Assembly: GCA_037349315.1 (NCBI GenBank)
Contig: JBAIAC010000026.1
Span: 24,209,501 to 24,273,500, forward strand
DNA from: Chelydra serpentina
Lineage: Eukaryota > Chordata > Testudines > Chelydridae
Length of the DNA stretch: 64,000 nt
Direction of reading: 5' to 3'
Position 1 is the stretch's first letter. The number at the start of each line of letters is the position of its first letter. The position numbers and the translations under genes were made by a program. The notes beneath the pieces were generated by a model. That model was not told the origin of the DNA, made no database searches, and saw nothing but the letters and a program-made list of their open reading frames with translations. This document shows positions 26,150 through 37,049 of the stretch, one piece after another.

Positions 26150-26808
26150 TATGCCCACATCAGGCAGATGTCTAACTACTCTATTTATGCACATAATGCA
26201 GTTAGCCGTCCTGGGTGGAAGCAGGGAGAATTATTTGCTTCAAACTGGAGGGAGAATGGTGAACTGAATAATGAAACAGAACTGAAAATAAATCCTCAGA
26301 GGGACATTCTAATATAAAGTTGGGTGGGGCGGGAGGGGCGGTGAGAGAGGGAGCTGCCATCTTATCGCAGGTGAATCCACTCAAAGCATTAGATGGGAAA
26401 AGAGCTGAGATCTCTCAGATATTGAGATTTCCTATGATTGATTACAAAAATTATCTTCTTAAAACATTAACAGAAATGGGTGGCTTGCCCATCTGAGAGA
26501 GACAGCTGGGGTGGACTGACTCATTGAATTTCAGGATCCCCAGCTTAGCTTTACTCTCCCCCACTCGAAAAACTGTCCCTAACAAACTCCTCTGACGAGC
26601 TCTTGTCTTCCTCCCACTTCTGCCTCTTTGCTCGTAGTCCAAGTAAGACAGACCACGCCAGCAGACAACTGGCTGTAACTACTCACTATGGACCGGATCA
26701 CGATCTAAAGCCCAACCACTGATTCACTGCTACACTCAGGCGTCCTCTGCTCCTAAAGGCCCGATCTTGCCTTGATCCAACTCAGTGGCAGAGATGCTGC
26801 AGACTTAC

Positions 26809-26877
26809 CTCGCAGTGATAACATTCCACGTGGTAATCTCTGTCCATTGACACCACTCGAATGGTCTCCTCAGAGCC
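26809..26877 (-). CDS. WTIP: WTIP exon: middle of LIM3
   Basis: This 69-nt, 23-codon exon is phase 0 at both ends and reads [20 protein letters not shown] followed by HCE. Acceptor is CCAAACCAG and donor GTAAG. It carries the H-x2-C and following C ligands of LIM3. The segment from TIRVV to YHCE is nearly invariant in the Ajuba/LIMD1/WTIP family, which confirms the family but does not separate the paralogues. Confidence 0.94.
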
Positions 26878-29616
26878 CTGGTTTGGAAAATAGAGAGAAA
26901 AATCAGACCAGGAATGTAGGTGGCATTTTTTCAATTTTCTACCTGTTGCTTACTGTCTGTACCATACCCACCCTGTTGGAATAATAGTATCCTGGATCTC
27001 TAAGAGCCTCCTATTTAGACCTCAGCTGCAGATGTGCAGCTCCCTCTGAAGTCATTGGCAGCTATCCATGTCTATTAAAAAATCAGAATTTGTTCCATGG
27101 TTCACAAGTTCCTAGGACTCTCCTTGAAAATGGTCCATTTTCAAAGGGAACCCAGGATTTGGAATAAATTGCCAACTAGAAACGACTATTTATTAAGCTC
27201 TTTGTTCTTTGCAGCTGCTTTGGGCTTGACTTTCCACCAAGAGTTGCGCGTGTGCGCGCACACACACACGTGCACCACCAGCTGGAAATTTGCATATTCA
27301 GATGGCACAACTATTAGCTATGTGCGTGGGGAGTACCCTGGCCAGTGGGTACACATGCATTAGTGCACGTATGAAGTAGATGTGCCAACCCAGACCCTGT
27401 AAAGCAGCACATACGTCACAGGTAACTTCACCGACTCCTTTTCTGAGCCACTGAAAATAAAGTTTCTTTAAAATTTTGCCTGTAATTTTTTCTAGTTCCA
27501 GGTGTGCTTAGAGCCTGCGTCACATCTGATGCTCTCTCAGAGAGGAGCGGCAGGCAAGTCATTACCTGACCTGCCAGACTTGAAGTAACATATACACTCT
27601 CCTTGGGAAAGAGCATATCATGTGCTTGGAGGCGGTTTGCTGCAAGTCTTGTTAACTGCCAGCTAAATCAGAGGATGAGGCAGAATGGGCCAAGATTTTA
27701 GGGGAAGGGTTACTCTGTAATATGCAAAATGCAGGGAAGTAGATGAGAATAAAGAGAACATGTGTAATCGGGGGCATGCTATCACAGGCTCCTCTTTAGA
27801 AGCATTTCAAGTATGAGAGACGCAGGCACCTCACTAAAGCAATGTGTGCAAGATTGTGGCTTATATACCTGATGTGCATTGGAGGGAGGAGCAGAAATGT
27901 GGCATGTCACATTCCGCTTTGTGCACGGCAGCCAGGCTCAATGGCTTATGGGATGCACATGATGTGGCCTGCACAATGCGTACTATTAGTCTGGAAACAT
28001 GGAATGTGCACCAGGAACTCTGTGTGTGTAGAGGGGAGAATTGTCAGGCCCTGAACTATAACCTCGATCTGACTAGTCACTGCCTCTTGGATGATAAGAG
28101 TGCTGCTGGTTCTATGCCATTTTCATGTCACTACCATGCGTTACTGTCACATGCAGACAGGAGAATAAGAAGGTATGTGGGCGAACAGATCCTCGCTTTA
28201 TGTACAAATGTCCTTCTGTGCCAAAGTGCCTCTTCCAGCTAAGATAAACATACAAGTAGGGATCAAATTCCAAAGTATTCAACCATTTGGTCAAAGACAA
28301 TTTAAATAAATGTGAACTTTGGCTTTGCTCAGTTCAGTGCTGCTGTTATTGGCTTGATTCTGCCACCTCTTTTCACGTTGCATAGTACCCTCTTGCAATC
28401 AATAGGACTATTCACAGAGTAAGGTGCTACTCAATATGGGTAAGGGTGGTCAAATAAGGCCCTATATAATTCATACACAAGATGGGTTTGAAACAGCAGC
28501 TTCTTCCAAGGAGCTACAGTTGCAATGTGCTAAGCACCCCCAATTTCTATTGATTTCCATAGAGTTGGTGCAACCCAGCACTTCCGGGGAGGTAGCTTGC
28601 AGGACTGGGCCCCAAGATACATGCCAAATAGTTCTGGTATCATTACTTGAGCTGTGTATGTGTAATTTTGGAAAAGTAAGCCCTTATTAAGTAAACAGCA
28701 CATGCTAGTGGGCTTATGGGATTTGACATTTTATTTTCCATAACTCCTCAGTTTACATGGTTTGATAAGACATCTTTCCTACAGTTAATTTGCATCCTCA
28801 CTGCTCTGTGCAGCAGTCTGAAACTAACACAGGTCTGTGATATCCATCACCATGAACAGTGATAATAATCTGTCCTGAAAATCAGTTTAACATTCGGGCC
28901 TCATTAGTGCTGCTTGTACAAGCTCCGAAGCCCTGTCTTCTTCAAAAGGTTGAGTAGGTTTGGTTCTGGAGTTCTGGTTTCAATTCACCAGACAGAGATG
29001 GGCCCAAAGCTTGGTGGGGTTTGGAACCAGTGTTTTGCTTCAGATCCATCTTGAATCCGCAGTTCCCCAGCTCTGTCTCAAACATCGTAGCCAACTTCTG
29101 CAGCACTTTCATCCATGCCACTATGACATGGCTGAGGCCATGTGCTCTTTGAACAGGGCAAATGTTACCATCATCCCTTGTTTGGAGCCTGGGTATCTTA
29201 ACAGCTAACCTCAGATTTAGCAATCAAAGTGTACTTTCTGAATGAATGGGAAGCTGAGAGATTCTAAAAATAAACTGTGTGTTCTCAGTTCTCTAGCCAG
29301 GGCTTTGAATTAAATCGGATGTACAGCAACATTAATTAATACCCCTGAAGCACCCTAAAGATACAAAGTGCTTTGGTGCACAATTGCTAAGTACTCTGAT
29401 TATTACAACTTTTGGAGTTGTATAAGAATTATATTATTGCTGAGCTGTGTTTAATTTTGTATTAGATATGCAGTTCATTCTGGGGTTGGGGGAAGGGTCT
29501 TGAATAGCCACCGTGTCTATTTCTTACTGTGTTTGAGCAGATCTTTGAAAAATCTCCATATGCAAACAACCACATTATCTAACAAGTTACACACCCACAC
29601 ATACAAAACTTCATAC
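26878..29616 (-). other. WTIP: WTIP intron (2.7 kb)
   Basis: It lies between the two LIM3 exons, with GTATG donor at 29616 and CCAG acceptor at 26878. There is a short CA/GT run near 27255-27270. I see no recognisable transposon or conserved element. Confidence 0.85.
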
Positions 29617-29668
29617 CTGTGCTGGTAGAATTGGCTGGTTACAGGAAGCGCATTTTGGTGCAAAAACA
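29617..29668 (-). CDS. WTIP: WTIP exon: start of LIM3
   Basis: This 52-nt exon begins with T, completing the threonine codon split with the LIM2 exon. It reads VFAPKCASCNQPILPAQ and ends at donor GTATGA. The acceptor is TTGAATCTTAG. CASC supplies the first two zinc ligands of LIM3. The exon was recognised by family residues, phase agreement with both neighbours and splice signals together; it is too short to stand out as an open frame. Confidence 0.9.
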
Positions 29669-29994
29669 CTAAGATTCAAGAAGAGAAAATGTTCAAATTA
29701 GATTAAAAAAATTTAGAACCCCAAGAGCATTTCAACCATAGCTTCTCTTTAGAGATGGGCTTTAACTGCAAAATATGGATCCAGATCAGGAATTCAAACT
29801 CCATGAAAGTTTGGATCCAGGGAAGGGGCTGATTCAAGCCAATTTCTACCTCTTGCTTCTCTTTCTAAGTCAGATCTCCCAAACATCCACATGTGGTTCA
29901 ACAGCTACTTTTTCCCCTCCTCCACTGACTATTGTATCCAATGCTCTTATTAATAAATGCCTTACACGTTTCCTCCATGAACCTGTATAGAGAC

Positions 29995-30148
29995 GTGTTT
30001 CTTGACTTGGGGGTTGTGACCCAATACGTATCAGGGCAGCACGACCATCCTGTCCTCCTCATACTGCTAAATGGGAGGGGGTGGGTCCCAGGTAACTGGA
30101 GGGGGGAGTTCCAGGGGCTCTCAGTATGGAAAAGGTTGGGAACCAGTG
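29995..30148. mobile_element. Degraded hAT-like MITE
   Basis: The left end GTGTTTCTTGACTTGGGG GT and right end AAAAGGTTGGGAACCAGTG are approximate inverted copies of the (CA)GTGTTTCTCAACC-type hAT terminus. The target duplication is not recognisable. Confidence 0.5.
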
Positions 30149-30354
30149 AGACAGAGGGACTGCATGGTGAAGATCATTCTAGGACTTTGTCCATCACAAG
30201 GATTGAACAGCTTTCCTATGTAGTTACAGCTCTAATAACTGTGTTCAGAAGCAGCGGTAGGGACTTCAAGAAAAGGTGTTGGCTACAAGTGGTTGTTGGG
30301 GGTGAGGTCTGGGTGAAGGTGGGAAATCAGCTAACGCTGAACTGGTCAAGCATT

Positions 30355-30757
30355 CAGGGGCGGCTCTTACAATTTTGCCGCCCCCAAGTAGGGGCGGCGG
30401 CCCCGCCTCCGACGCAGACAGACGTAGTGGGGCCCTGCCCCCGATGCCTGCCTGCCTCGGGGGCGGGGCCCCGCTACGTCTGCTTGCGTAGGGGCGGGGC
30501 CCCACTACGTCTGCCGGCCCCGCCCCCGGCGCATGCAGTCCCAGTCCACGGCGGCAAGGGAAGGGCGGCAGACGTGCCGCCCCATTGCTGCCGCGACAGA
30601 TGAGAATGGGGCGGCAGTCCGAGTCCCACGGCAGCAATTCGGCGGTGGGAAGAGCGGATCTGCTGCCGAATTGGCGCCGTGGAACTCGGACTGCCGCCCC
30701 ATTCTCGATGCCGCCCCAAGCACCAGCTTGGAAAGCTGGTGCCTGGAGCTGGCCCTG
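30355..30757. mobile_element. hAT-type MITE, 403 bp, very GC-rich
   Basis: It begins CAGGGGCGGCTC and ends GAGCTGGCCCTG, inverted copies with the hAT CAGGG end. An exact 8-bp duplication CAAGCATT flanks it at 30347-30354 and 30758-30765. Inside are inverted and direct copies of GGGGCGGGGCCCC and GGCAGTCCGAGT-type sequence. No transposase is present; the long open frames on both strands are by-products of GC content. Confidence 0.9.
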
Positions 30758-31445
30758 CAAGCATTCTCATCTACAACTGTGCTATAGAGCAGTTGGGCTA
30801 ATATTCACTCCACTCCTGGGCTGGGATGGATTGGAGTGGATCTGGAAATCCTGCTGACTTCAGTGCGATTCCTCTTGGGCACAGGGGTCTGCATTAGCAG
30901 ATCCCATTGCAGGACTGGGCCCATGGTTTGTGATATAGTGATGACAGCATCTAAGAGCCTTCACATTCTCTTTGACAGAAGGGCGTCCCAGAGTGGTTAC
31001 TGAACCTCTGTACAATTCAAAGAGTTGTCATCAGGATGACACACACAATTCTAACCCAAACTGGAATATTATGGGCCATTATAGTCCATTACTACCCATA
31101 ATCAATAGAGCTAGGCTCTGACAGGAACAGAGGATACCTGTGTGCACACAAACACATACTCTTATGAGTTCATGAGAAACCTCAACAGCCCTCAGGAGAG
31201 GGTTCGTGCGCAAGGCCTGATTCTTCTTGACCGCTCTGGCAGTATAAAGTAGTCTTTAAGTGAATGTAAATGTAAGTGACTCTTTATGGTGGTGTAAAGG
31301 GGCCTTGGGGCAAATAGGAGTAAGACTCCAGGCCAGAGTTTTAAAAGTATTGAGACACCTAACTCCCATTGAAATCAGTGTCTATGGCAAAGATGATTCA
31401 ATATGAACAATTTTTCAAAAGCAGTCAATGTATCTGTGTTCTTAC

Positions 31446-31576
31446 GTGTGATAGTCTTTGACACAGTAAATATTGTTCTCCACGTCTACGGTGAAGGGGA
31501 CTCCGTCCAAACATTCATTACAGACCACGCAGCGGAAACAGCCAGGATGGTATGACTTTCCAAGAGCCTGCAAGAT
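31446..31576 (-). CDS. WTIP: WTIP exon: core of LIM2
   Basis: This 131-nt exon starts [19 protein letters not shown] and ends [12 protein letters not shown] plus two bases of a threonine codon. Acceptor is CTCTTAAG and donor GTAAG. It holds the H-x2-C, C-x2-C and C-x2-D ligands of LIM2 in canonical spacing. An open frame runs on upstream to an ATG near 31633, but those codons lie in the intron and do not match the family. The VVC and VENN residues fit WTIP better than LIMD1 (which I recall as VIC and SENK) or AJUBA. Confidence 0.94.
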
Positions 31577-31894
31577 CTTAAGAGCCAGACGACAAAATGA
31601 GACAGTGTTTGTTTTCCAGACAACATTCCTCATGCATCAGCATTTCTAAATTTTAATCACGGCATACTCCTCAGGAAGAAATATTGACTTTGTGGCTTCA
31701 CCAGCAAAGGGCCTGATTCAAAGTCCAGATTCTCATTAATTTTAATGAGCTTTGCAGCAGGCCCTTGGTGATGTTAGGAGACTGTGAAAATTGGGAGTAC
31801 AATGGGAAAGTAGCTTCATCGTTCACTGTGGAGGGATGATATTGCAAATGGGTGTACATTAAACCAAAACTCTTCACGCACAACCAAAAGTAAA

Positions 31895-32057
31895 AATGTC
31901 TTCAGATGGAGACTGGATGCCTTTCTGGAAGATATGTTTTAGCCAAACAAAAGTTACTGGGCTCAATACAGGGGTGAAATTAAATGGCGTGAGACATATA
32001 GGAAGTCAGTCTACTCTAGATGGTCCCTTGTGGCCTTAAAATCCATGAATCTATGAA
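31895..32057 (+). mobile_element. CR1 3' end fragment
   Basis: The order AGACTGGATGCCTTTCTGGA, GGGCTCAATACAGGGGTGAA, GGTCCCTTGTGGCCTTAAAA, then TCCATGAATCTATGAAA is that of a CR1 3' untranslated end. It differs in detail from the younger copy at 44019. Confidence 0.7.
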
Positions 32058-33194
32058 AAATGGTAAATTACAAATATGTAATTTAAATAATCCAATCCTT
32101 ATTAGTTGTACTAAGCCACCACAAATACAGCCGGGCTATCATCTACTTCACTGTCACAGTGATGGCTCTCTTTTTTACAGGCTGATCAGGTCTATCTTAG
32201 TATCAGTTTATATTACCTAAACCTCAAAACTGTCACAGGCTTTTGAGACTCTGTCAATCAGTGTTTCAGCAACTGGCTTCCAGCACGGTCCCCTCTATAT
32301 CCCCTTTTGCTGCTGGTGACATTGCAAATAAAACCTTTCCATTGCAGTAGTGGTATTTCAAGGAGGCTGTGCCAGGCATATGGGGCAACACTGGGAATGT
32401 ATTTTGCCTCCCATACATGGTACCGTTACACAGCTCACAACAGGTTACATCAGACATTCTTTGTGGGTGACTGTCACTTTCTGAAAGCAATTTCAAATCG
32501 TATTTGCCAGTACATTTCCCCCCAGCTCAGTCTGGAGAAGCTAACAAGTTAAAGATCCTTTCCCCACTAAGGTCCTAAAGCCCTGTGGATATTTTTATGA
32601 GTAAAGTTCAAATCAATAAAACACAGTGCCTAGGAAAATGTATGAACTACAGTCCAAGAATTCTTTAACATTTAATCCGTTTCATTTTGTTTGGGATTTT
32701 TTCCTTGGACCAAATTCAACCCTGGTCTCACTCTAGAGGGTGCATTTGGCCCAATATACCCCTTTTCTTTCACTTGTAAAAATAATCAGTTCTGGATGCT
32801 AAGCTCCCCTCCTCATTAATAGAGACATCAAATCAACAAGTAGCTTTGTGGGCTGTATTGCTGCTGTCTGCTGGGGTCTGTTCTCCCATCCATGTACGGA
32901 ACGGGGATTTATGGGTAGCACTCATTTATTTTAATGGGTGTACACTGTGTAAATCAATGGGAGAGCAAGAGCTGCTGATAGGCCAGCAGGGGGGACTGCT
33001 GCTGTTACAGAAGGACAGCATCTAGCCCCAGAAAATAAGTGACGCTTCTTTGTCCTCTGTCAGTGTTATAACTCCTTTGGGTTTAGTACTAATTCATGCA
33101 GCTATAAATTGTGAATTTTTTCCCTCCTTTCAGTTTTATTCTCCTGGATTGGTAGTAATAGCAATAACAGAATATTTTGAGAGCCTCCAGTGGA

Positions 33195-33262
33195 AATGTA
33201 AAGTCCTTTACCAACAATAATCAATGCAGCCTCGTGTTGCTGCTATGCCCCCGGTAAGTATT
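33195..33262 (+). repeat. Ancient amniote repeat, left part (interrupted)
   Basis: AAAGTCCTTTACCAACAATA leads to ATGCAGCCTCG and GGTAAGTATT, the order seen before CCCATTTTACAG in this common repeat. The expected continuation is found only at 35037, after the DIRS-like element. Confidence 0.5.
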
Positions 33263-33699
33263 TTTCGAGTGATGGTCCCTATTTGGATTCCAAACATGGC
33301 TGTGCACGTGCGCCAGAGTCAGAACAGTTCCGTAGCCGTGTCTGCCGACCCTTACATGTGTCAACCTTGTGCAGCTGAGGCTAGAAGAGGCTGTGCGGAA
33401 TGCCACCGCTCCAGTTCCCTCTTACCGCCACATGACCAGAGTTGGAACCCCCGTCGCTCCCGGTTCTTAGCCTCGCTTAAGCGAGTTGGCTGTCCATTCT
33501 TTCTTCTGTATATAGCAGTGGATACTAATTGTTTCTTGTTTTTGTAGTGTGTTAGTGTTCTACCTAGATAGGTTTCCTTTTGGACCTCTTCCGCCGATGG
33601 GAAGATCTCCCAGCCTGGGGATTATGCCCTGCCTGACAAGTCAACTTCAAAAACTGCTTCGTGTCATGCTTCTTCTCTGCAAGCGACGAGCACCAGCAG

Positions 33700-33741
33700 T
33701 GCCTTTACTGCCTTGGCAAAGCCCATGTTGTCGTCCATTGC
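33700..33741 (+). pseudogene. CCHC zinc knuckle of the DIRS-like gag remnant
   Basis: The plus-strand frame starting at 33661 reads CLYCLGKAHVVVHC, an exact C-x2-C-x4-H-x4-C. Such knuckles bind nucleic acid in retroelement gag proteins. The frame is open only from 33661 to 33942. Confidence 0.6.
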
Positions 33742-34169
33742 ATGATTTGCTTTTCCTTCCTGTCCCAAACGCAGGAAGCCAGGGAACTTTGTCTCTGCAA
33801 GTTCCTGATGGAAGAGGCTATGTGCTCATGTGCACTATCCGATCCGGGACCGCTGGAACCACCGGAGCAGCGCCCGTCAGTCTATGAGCACCCCTCCGAC
33901 TTCTTCCCGGGTGCTGGATCGGCTGTTACTGCCGCAATCTGACGAGCCCCACCGTGAGCATAAGCAGCACAGACATGGGCCTAAGGCTGGATCCTAGTCT
34001 GGGACAGCCTCTAAATGCAGTGTTGTCTCCCCAAGCCGGGCCAGGTCGGGTGAGTTGCACGCCGACTCGGCTGCTCCATCTCCCCAGAAGCCCCGGACGG
34101 AGCCATGATAGCTGATTCTTCCCCCCCCCCCCCCCCCCACCACCCGTCTTCCATAAGGCACGGTCCCCT

Positions 34170-34660
34170 TATGCCTGCACCCCAAATTCATCCCTAAGGT
34201 GGTCTCCGCGTTCTACCTCAACCACCTGCCAGTCTTTTATCCCAAACCCCGCAACTCCAACAGAGCCAGGATACTGCACTCTCTCGACGTCTGCCACGCA
34301 CTGGCCTTCTACCTCCAATGCACGCGGGCATGCCTCACCCAGGCTCTTGGTTTCCGAACGCTGCAAGGGCCAAGCCCTCTCCTCGCAGCGCATCTCCAAA
34401 TGGATCGCCCGTTGCATTTACGAATGCTACGCTCTCTCCAACATAACTCCCACTCCTGGAGTCACTCCACATGAGCACAAGCTGCCAGGTTGGCCTGCCT
34501 CGCGGATGTTCCATGACAGGACATTTGCCAAGCAGCCATGTGGAACTCCATCCACACCTTCACCTCTCACTGCACCACTGCTCTGGCATCGGGGGCCGAG
34601 GCGGCCATTGGTTGCGCGGTTTTGTGGTCTCTGACTTCTCGCGAGTCCTTGTGCCCACGC
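34170..34660 (+). pseudogene. Broken tyrosine-recombinase-like C-terminal region
   Basis: Segments in different frames line up in order: FYLNHLPVF and LHSLDVCHALAFYLQ in one frame (from 34199), then QRISKWIARCIYECYALSNI in another (from 34347), then further residues in a third. This pattern fits a decayed DIRS-type integrase of the tyrosine recombinase fold. I cannot confirm the catalytic residues, and the gene is not functional. Confidence 0.45.
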
Positions 34661-35036
34661 TGATCATGGCTCACTACTCACCCACGTTTAGAATCCATAG
34701 AGGGACAATCATGCCAAGAAGAGGAGGAGGTTACTTACCTGTACCTGGAGGGTCTTTGAGATGTGTGGCCCCTATTTGGATTCCAGTCCCTGCCCTCCAT
34801 CCCCTCTGCTGCAAACTACATGCTTAGCGGTAAGAGGGCTCAAGAGCGGCATCAACCCGCACAGCCTCTTATAGCCTCGGTTGGGCACACGAAGACGTCG
34901 CACGTGCGGGTCAACGGATGCTGCTACAGAGCTGTTCCATCTCCAGCGCATGGTGCGCATGCCCACTCACATTTGGAATCCAAACAGGGACTACACATCT
35001 CAAAGAACCTCCACATACAGGTAAGTAACCTCCTCT

Positions 35037-35170
35037 TATTCCCATTTTACAGAAGGGGATACTGAGGCACAGAAAGGTTAAGTGAGGTGCACAAGATCAC
35101 AATGCAAGAGAAGGGAAAAGAGCTCAGAACTTTTGATTCCTAGTTCCCCCAGCTCTGACCAATGGACCAT
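35037..35170 (+). repeat. Ancient amniote repeat, right part (MIR-like tail)
   Basis: CCCATTTTACAGAAGGGGAT, ACTGAGGCACAGAAAGG and a TAAGTGAGGTGCACAAGATC stretch follow the usual order of a MIR/CORE-like repeat. It continues the part interrupted at 33262. Confidence 0.6.
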
Positions 35171-35604
35171 GCTCCCTCTCATATGATAGGGTTCCTGCTG
35201 TTTCGCCTGGCTATACAAGAAACAGCATTCCTTTGTTTTCTTTTATCACTTTCCCCCAGAAAAGATTCTATATTTTATGGCGTGATATTAAAGTGTACCA
35301 ACGTTTTTTCACTGCTAGCTGCCTATATCCCCTCCTCGCTGCTTGGTGGAACTCTCAGTAACATCAGAGTTCCACAAGTTCAGCTAGAGGAGAAGGGCCC
35401 CTCTATGCATTTAAGTGTTAATGGCAACACCGTGTGAATTTATTTTCATTTTAATAGTGATACTTCCTTGATTAAAATGTCATTGGCAGTAGTAGAGACA
35501 TGGCTATGATCTGACGAGGTCAAAAGCAAACAGCACATTACAATATACTCCCTGAAATGCATCAACCAAAATGTATTCCACAGTTAAGGAATTAACTCTC
35601 TTAC

Positions 35605-35667
35605 CATTTCCATTATGAGGTGTCCACAAACAAAGCACTTGTCCGCTGTTTGTTGAAAGCCCGAATA
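35605..35667 (-). CDS. WTIP: WTIP exon: LIM1-LIM2 linker and first zinc ligands of LIM2
   Basis: This 63-nt, 21-codon exon reads YSGFQQTADKCFVCGHLIME followed by M. It has a pyrimidine-rich acceptor ending GAACAG and a donor GTAAGA. CFVC supplies the first C-x2-C pair of LIM2. The YSGFQQ linker and CGHLIM are characteristic of the Ajuba/LIMD1/WTIP group. The exon is phase 0 at both ends. A 17.7-kb intron separates it from the LIM1 exon, the largest intron seen wholly inside the window. Confidence 0.92.
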
Positions 35668-36070
35668 CTGTTCAAATGACAGAAGAGAAAGGATTGTTAG
35701 TAATCACTAATCTCTCTTCTGAAACTATACCTGTCGCATGAATGCTGTGTTATTTTTTCCATCTGACCTGGGATGAAACAAACCAAGCTGCACTGAGTCG
35801 GCTCAAATACTTTTTTGATGGCCTAGTTTGAAATGCTCTTGGAAGACACTGATTCAAAGGCTTTCACACTGTACTTTGAACATTTTCAGGTACTAGTCTT
35901 AAATAGCTTGAGTTAGTTTTGCCTTCTGATCCAGGCATGTAGTTCCCATTGAGGATAATGGGGATTGTGGGCACAGTTACACTCTTCAAATCTTGATTAT
36001 AACTCCATTCTGTTTTTGGAAAGATGAAAATTTATTTACAAAAATATGAAAAATTGGGTAAGGATGTATG

Positions 36071-36140
36071 AGTGAAATCCTGACTTCGTTCAACTCAATG
36101 GCAAAACTCCCATTAAGTTCCATAGGGCCAGGATTTCACT
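36071..36140. repeat. Foldback repeat, CCTGACTTC/AATGGC family
   Basis: Perfect 12-bp inverted ends AGTGAAATCCTG (36071-36082) and CAGGATTTCACT (36129-36140) enclose CAACTCAATGGCAAAACTCC. Related hairpins lie at 42631-42700 and 53170-53230. Confidence 0.55.
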
Positions 36141-36598
36141 CTGTCTGACAGAGAGGGGGGAACTAATGCATATTTGTAAACCAGCTTATCAAGGCTATTG
36201 AGCCTGACAACTGACCTACCTGACTGATACCCTATAGAACAGAGTTTGCCTGAAGGACTCCAGACGTGTAATTTTTAAACTGATATTTGCAGTAGCTGAA
36301 CTTTATCCTCCCCCTCCTCAGTGCAATATAAACAAACTGCTCCATGAGCACTCTTTCCTATCACAGGGAATGGTTGCCCAGTTATTTACATTTGGTTGCA
36401 CAGTAAGTTGGACATTTGATTATTTGAACATTTTGGGGTTATAGCAAAGTTCATCTAAAATATGCTGTGGTCTTGGAGCTGGACTTGGAACATGAGGCCA
36501 AGGGTAGGATGTCAAAATGTAGATCATGTGCCACAGCCCAGCTCTGTTGGCCTAGAGAGTATAGTGCGTCCAACAGTCATGGATCTAACAGAGACTAA

Positions 36599-37049
36599 GG
36601 CCACGTCTACACTTACCCCCGGGGATTGACGTTGCTGTAATCGATGCAGCGAGGGGTCAATTTAGCTGGTCTAGTGAACACCTGCTAAATCAACCGCAGA
36701 GTGCTCTCCGGTCGACTCCACCGGAATGAGGTGATTAAGGGAAGTCAGCGGGAGAGCGTCTCCCGATGACGCAACACGGTGTAGACACCGCAGTAAGTCG
36801 ACCTAAGCTACGTCGACTCCAGCTACATTATTCAGGTAGCACTAAACTCTGAAACCATAGGCCAAAATATGAACTCAGAAAAATCTACTGCACAGAAAAC
36901 ATTCATGGGCCTAGATGTGTTTTAAGGGAATTGTTTTCTTTAATGAACTGGAGTCTTAGTACTGGCCCAGATTCCAAATTGTGACCATTATTCACGTAGC
37001 TGGAGTAGCGTAATTTAGGTCGACTTACCGCGGTAGTGTAGACAAGGCC
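36599..37049. mobile_element. PIF/Harbinger-like MITE, 451 bp, with internal insertion
   Basis: The inverted ends GGCCACGTCTACACTTAC.. and ..GTGTAGACAAGGCC are flanked by TAA on both sides (36596-36598 and 37050-37052). Inside, CATTATTCAGGTAGC at 36826-36840 and CATTATTCACGTAGC at 36986-37000 bracket 145 bp absent from the related element at 58085, which runs uninterrupted through this point. Without the insert and one repeat copy the element would be about 291 bp. Confidence 0.75.

Larger units (their letters stand above)
23138..26808 (-). other. WTIP: WTIP intron between the last two coding exons (3.7 kb)
   Basis: It starts with GTAAG at 26808 and ends TTTCTCTTAG at 23138. It holds the 345-bp foldback element at 25481-25825 and a tRNA-derived SINE at 25957-26149. 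I see no other recognisable feature; the rest is unique-looking AT-rich sequence. Confidence 0.85.
29669..31445 (-). other. WTIP: WTIP intron (1.8 kb) with two hAT-type MITEs
   Basis: GTAAG donor at 31445 and TTAG acceptor at 29669. About a third of this intron is transposon: a degraded hAT-like MITE at 29995-30148 and a well-preserved 403-bp hAT MITE at 30355-30757. The open frames on both strands of the GC-rich MITE are compositional and not genes. Confidence 0.85.
33264..35036 (+). mobile_element. Deleted DIRS-like retrotransposon, 1.8 kb
   Basis: The two ends are long inverted copies. GGTCCCTATTTGGATTCCA near 33275 and GGCTGTGCGG near 33390 reappear inverted near 34975 and 34865. Near 33700 a CX2CX4HX4C knuckle follows a gag-like segment. 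From about 34170 to 34660, in shifted frames, is a tyrosine-recombinase-like C-terminal region (SKWIARCIYECYALSNI). Reverse transcriptase is absent. The frames are broken, so it is inactive. Assignment to DIRS rests on the inverted ends, the gag knuckle, the recombinase-like segment and the lack of a target duplication. Confidence 0.6.
31577..35604 (-). other. WTIP: WTIP intron (4.0 kb) with DIRS-like remnant
   Basis: GTAAGA donor at 35604 and TTAAG acceptor at 31577. It contains a CR1 3' end fragment at 31895-32057, an ancient amniote repeat at 33195-33262 and 35037-35170, and a DIRS-like element inserted between those two halves. Confidence 0.85.

Noticed and set aside
29932..30760. Open frames of 223 and 164 codons on opposite strands
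   Set aside because: Both run through the GC-rich hAT MITE at 30355-30757; composition removes stop codons and the translations are low-complexity with no family match.
31577..31633. In-frame ATG upstream of the LIM2 exon as a start codon
   Set aside because: The codons before ILQALG do not match the family and lie beyond a splice acceptor; the upstream exons at 35605 and 53345 fit in phase.
33224..34827. Several plus-strand frames of 90-118 codons as host genes
   Set aside because: They belong to the DIRS-like element (inverted ends, gag knuckle, broken recombinase region) and lie inside a WTIP intron.
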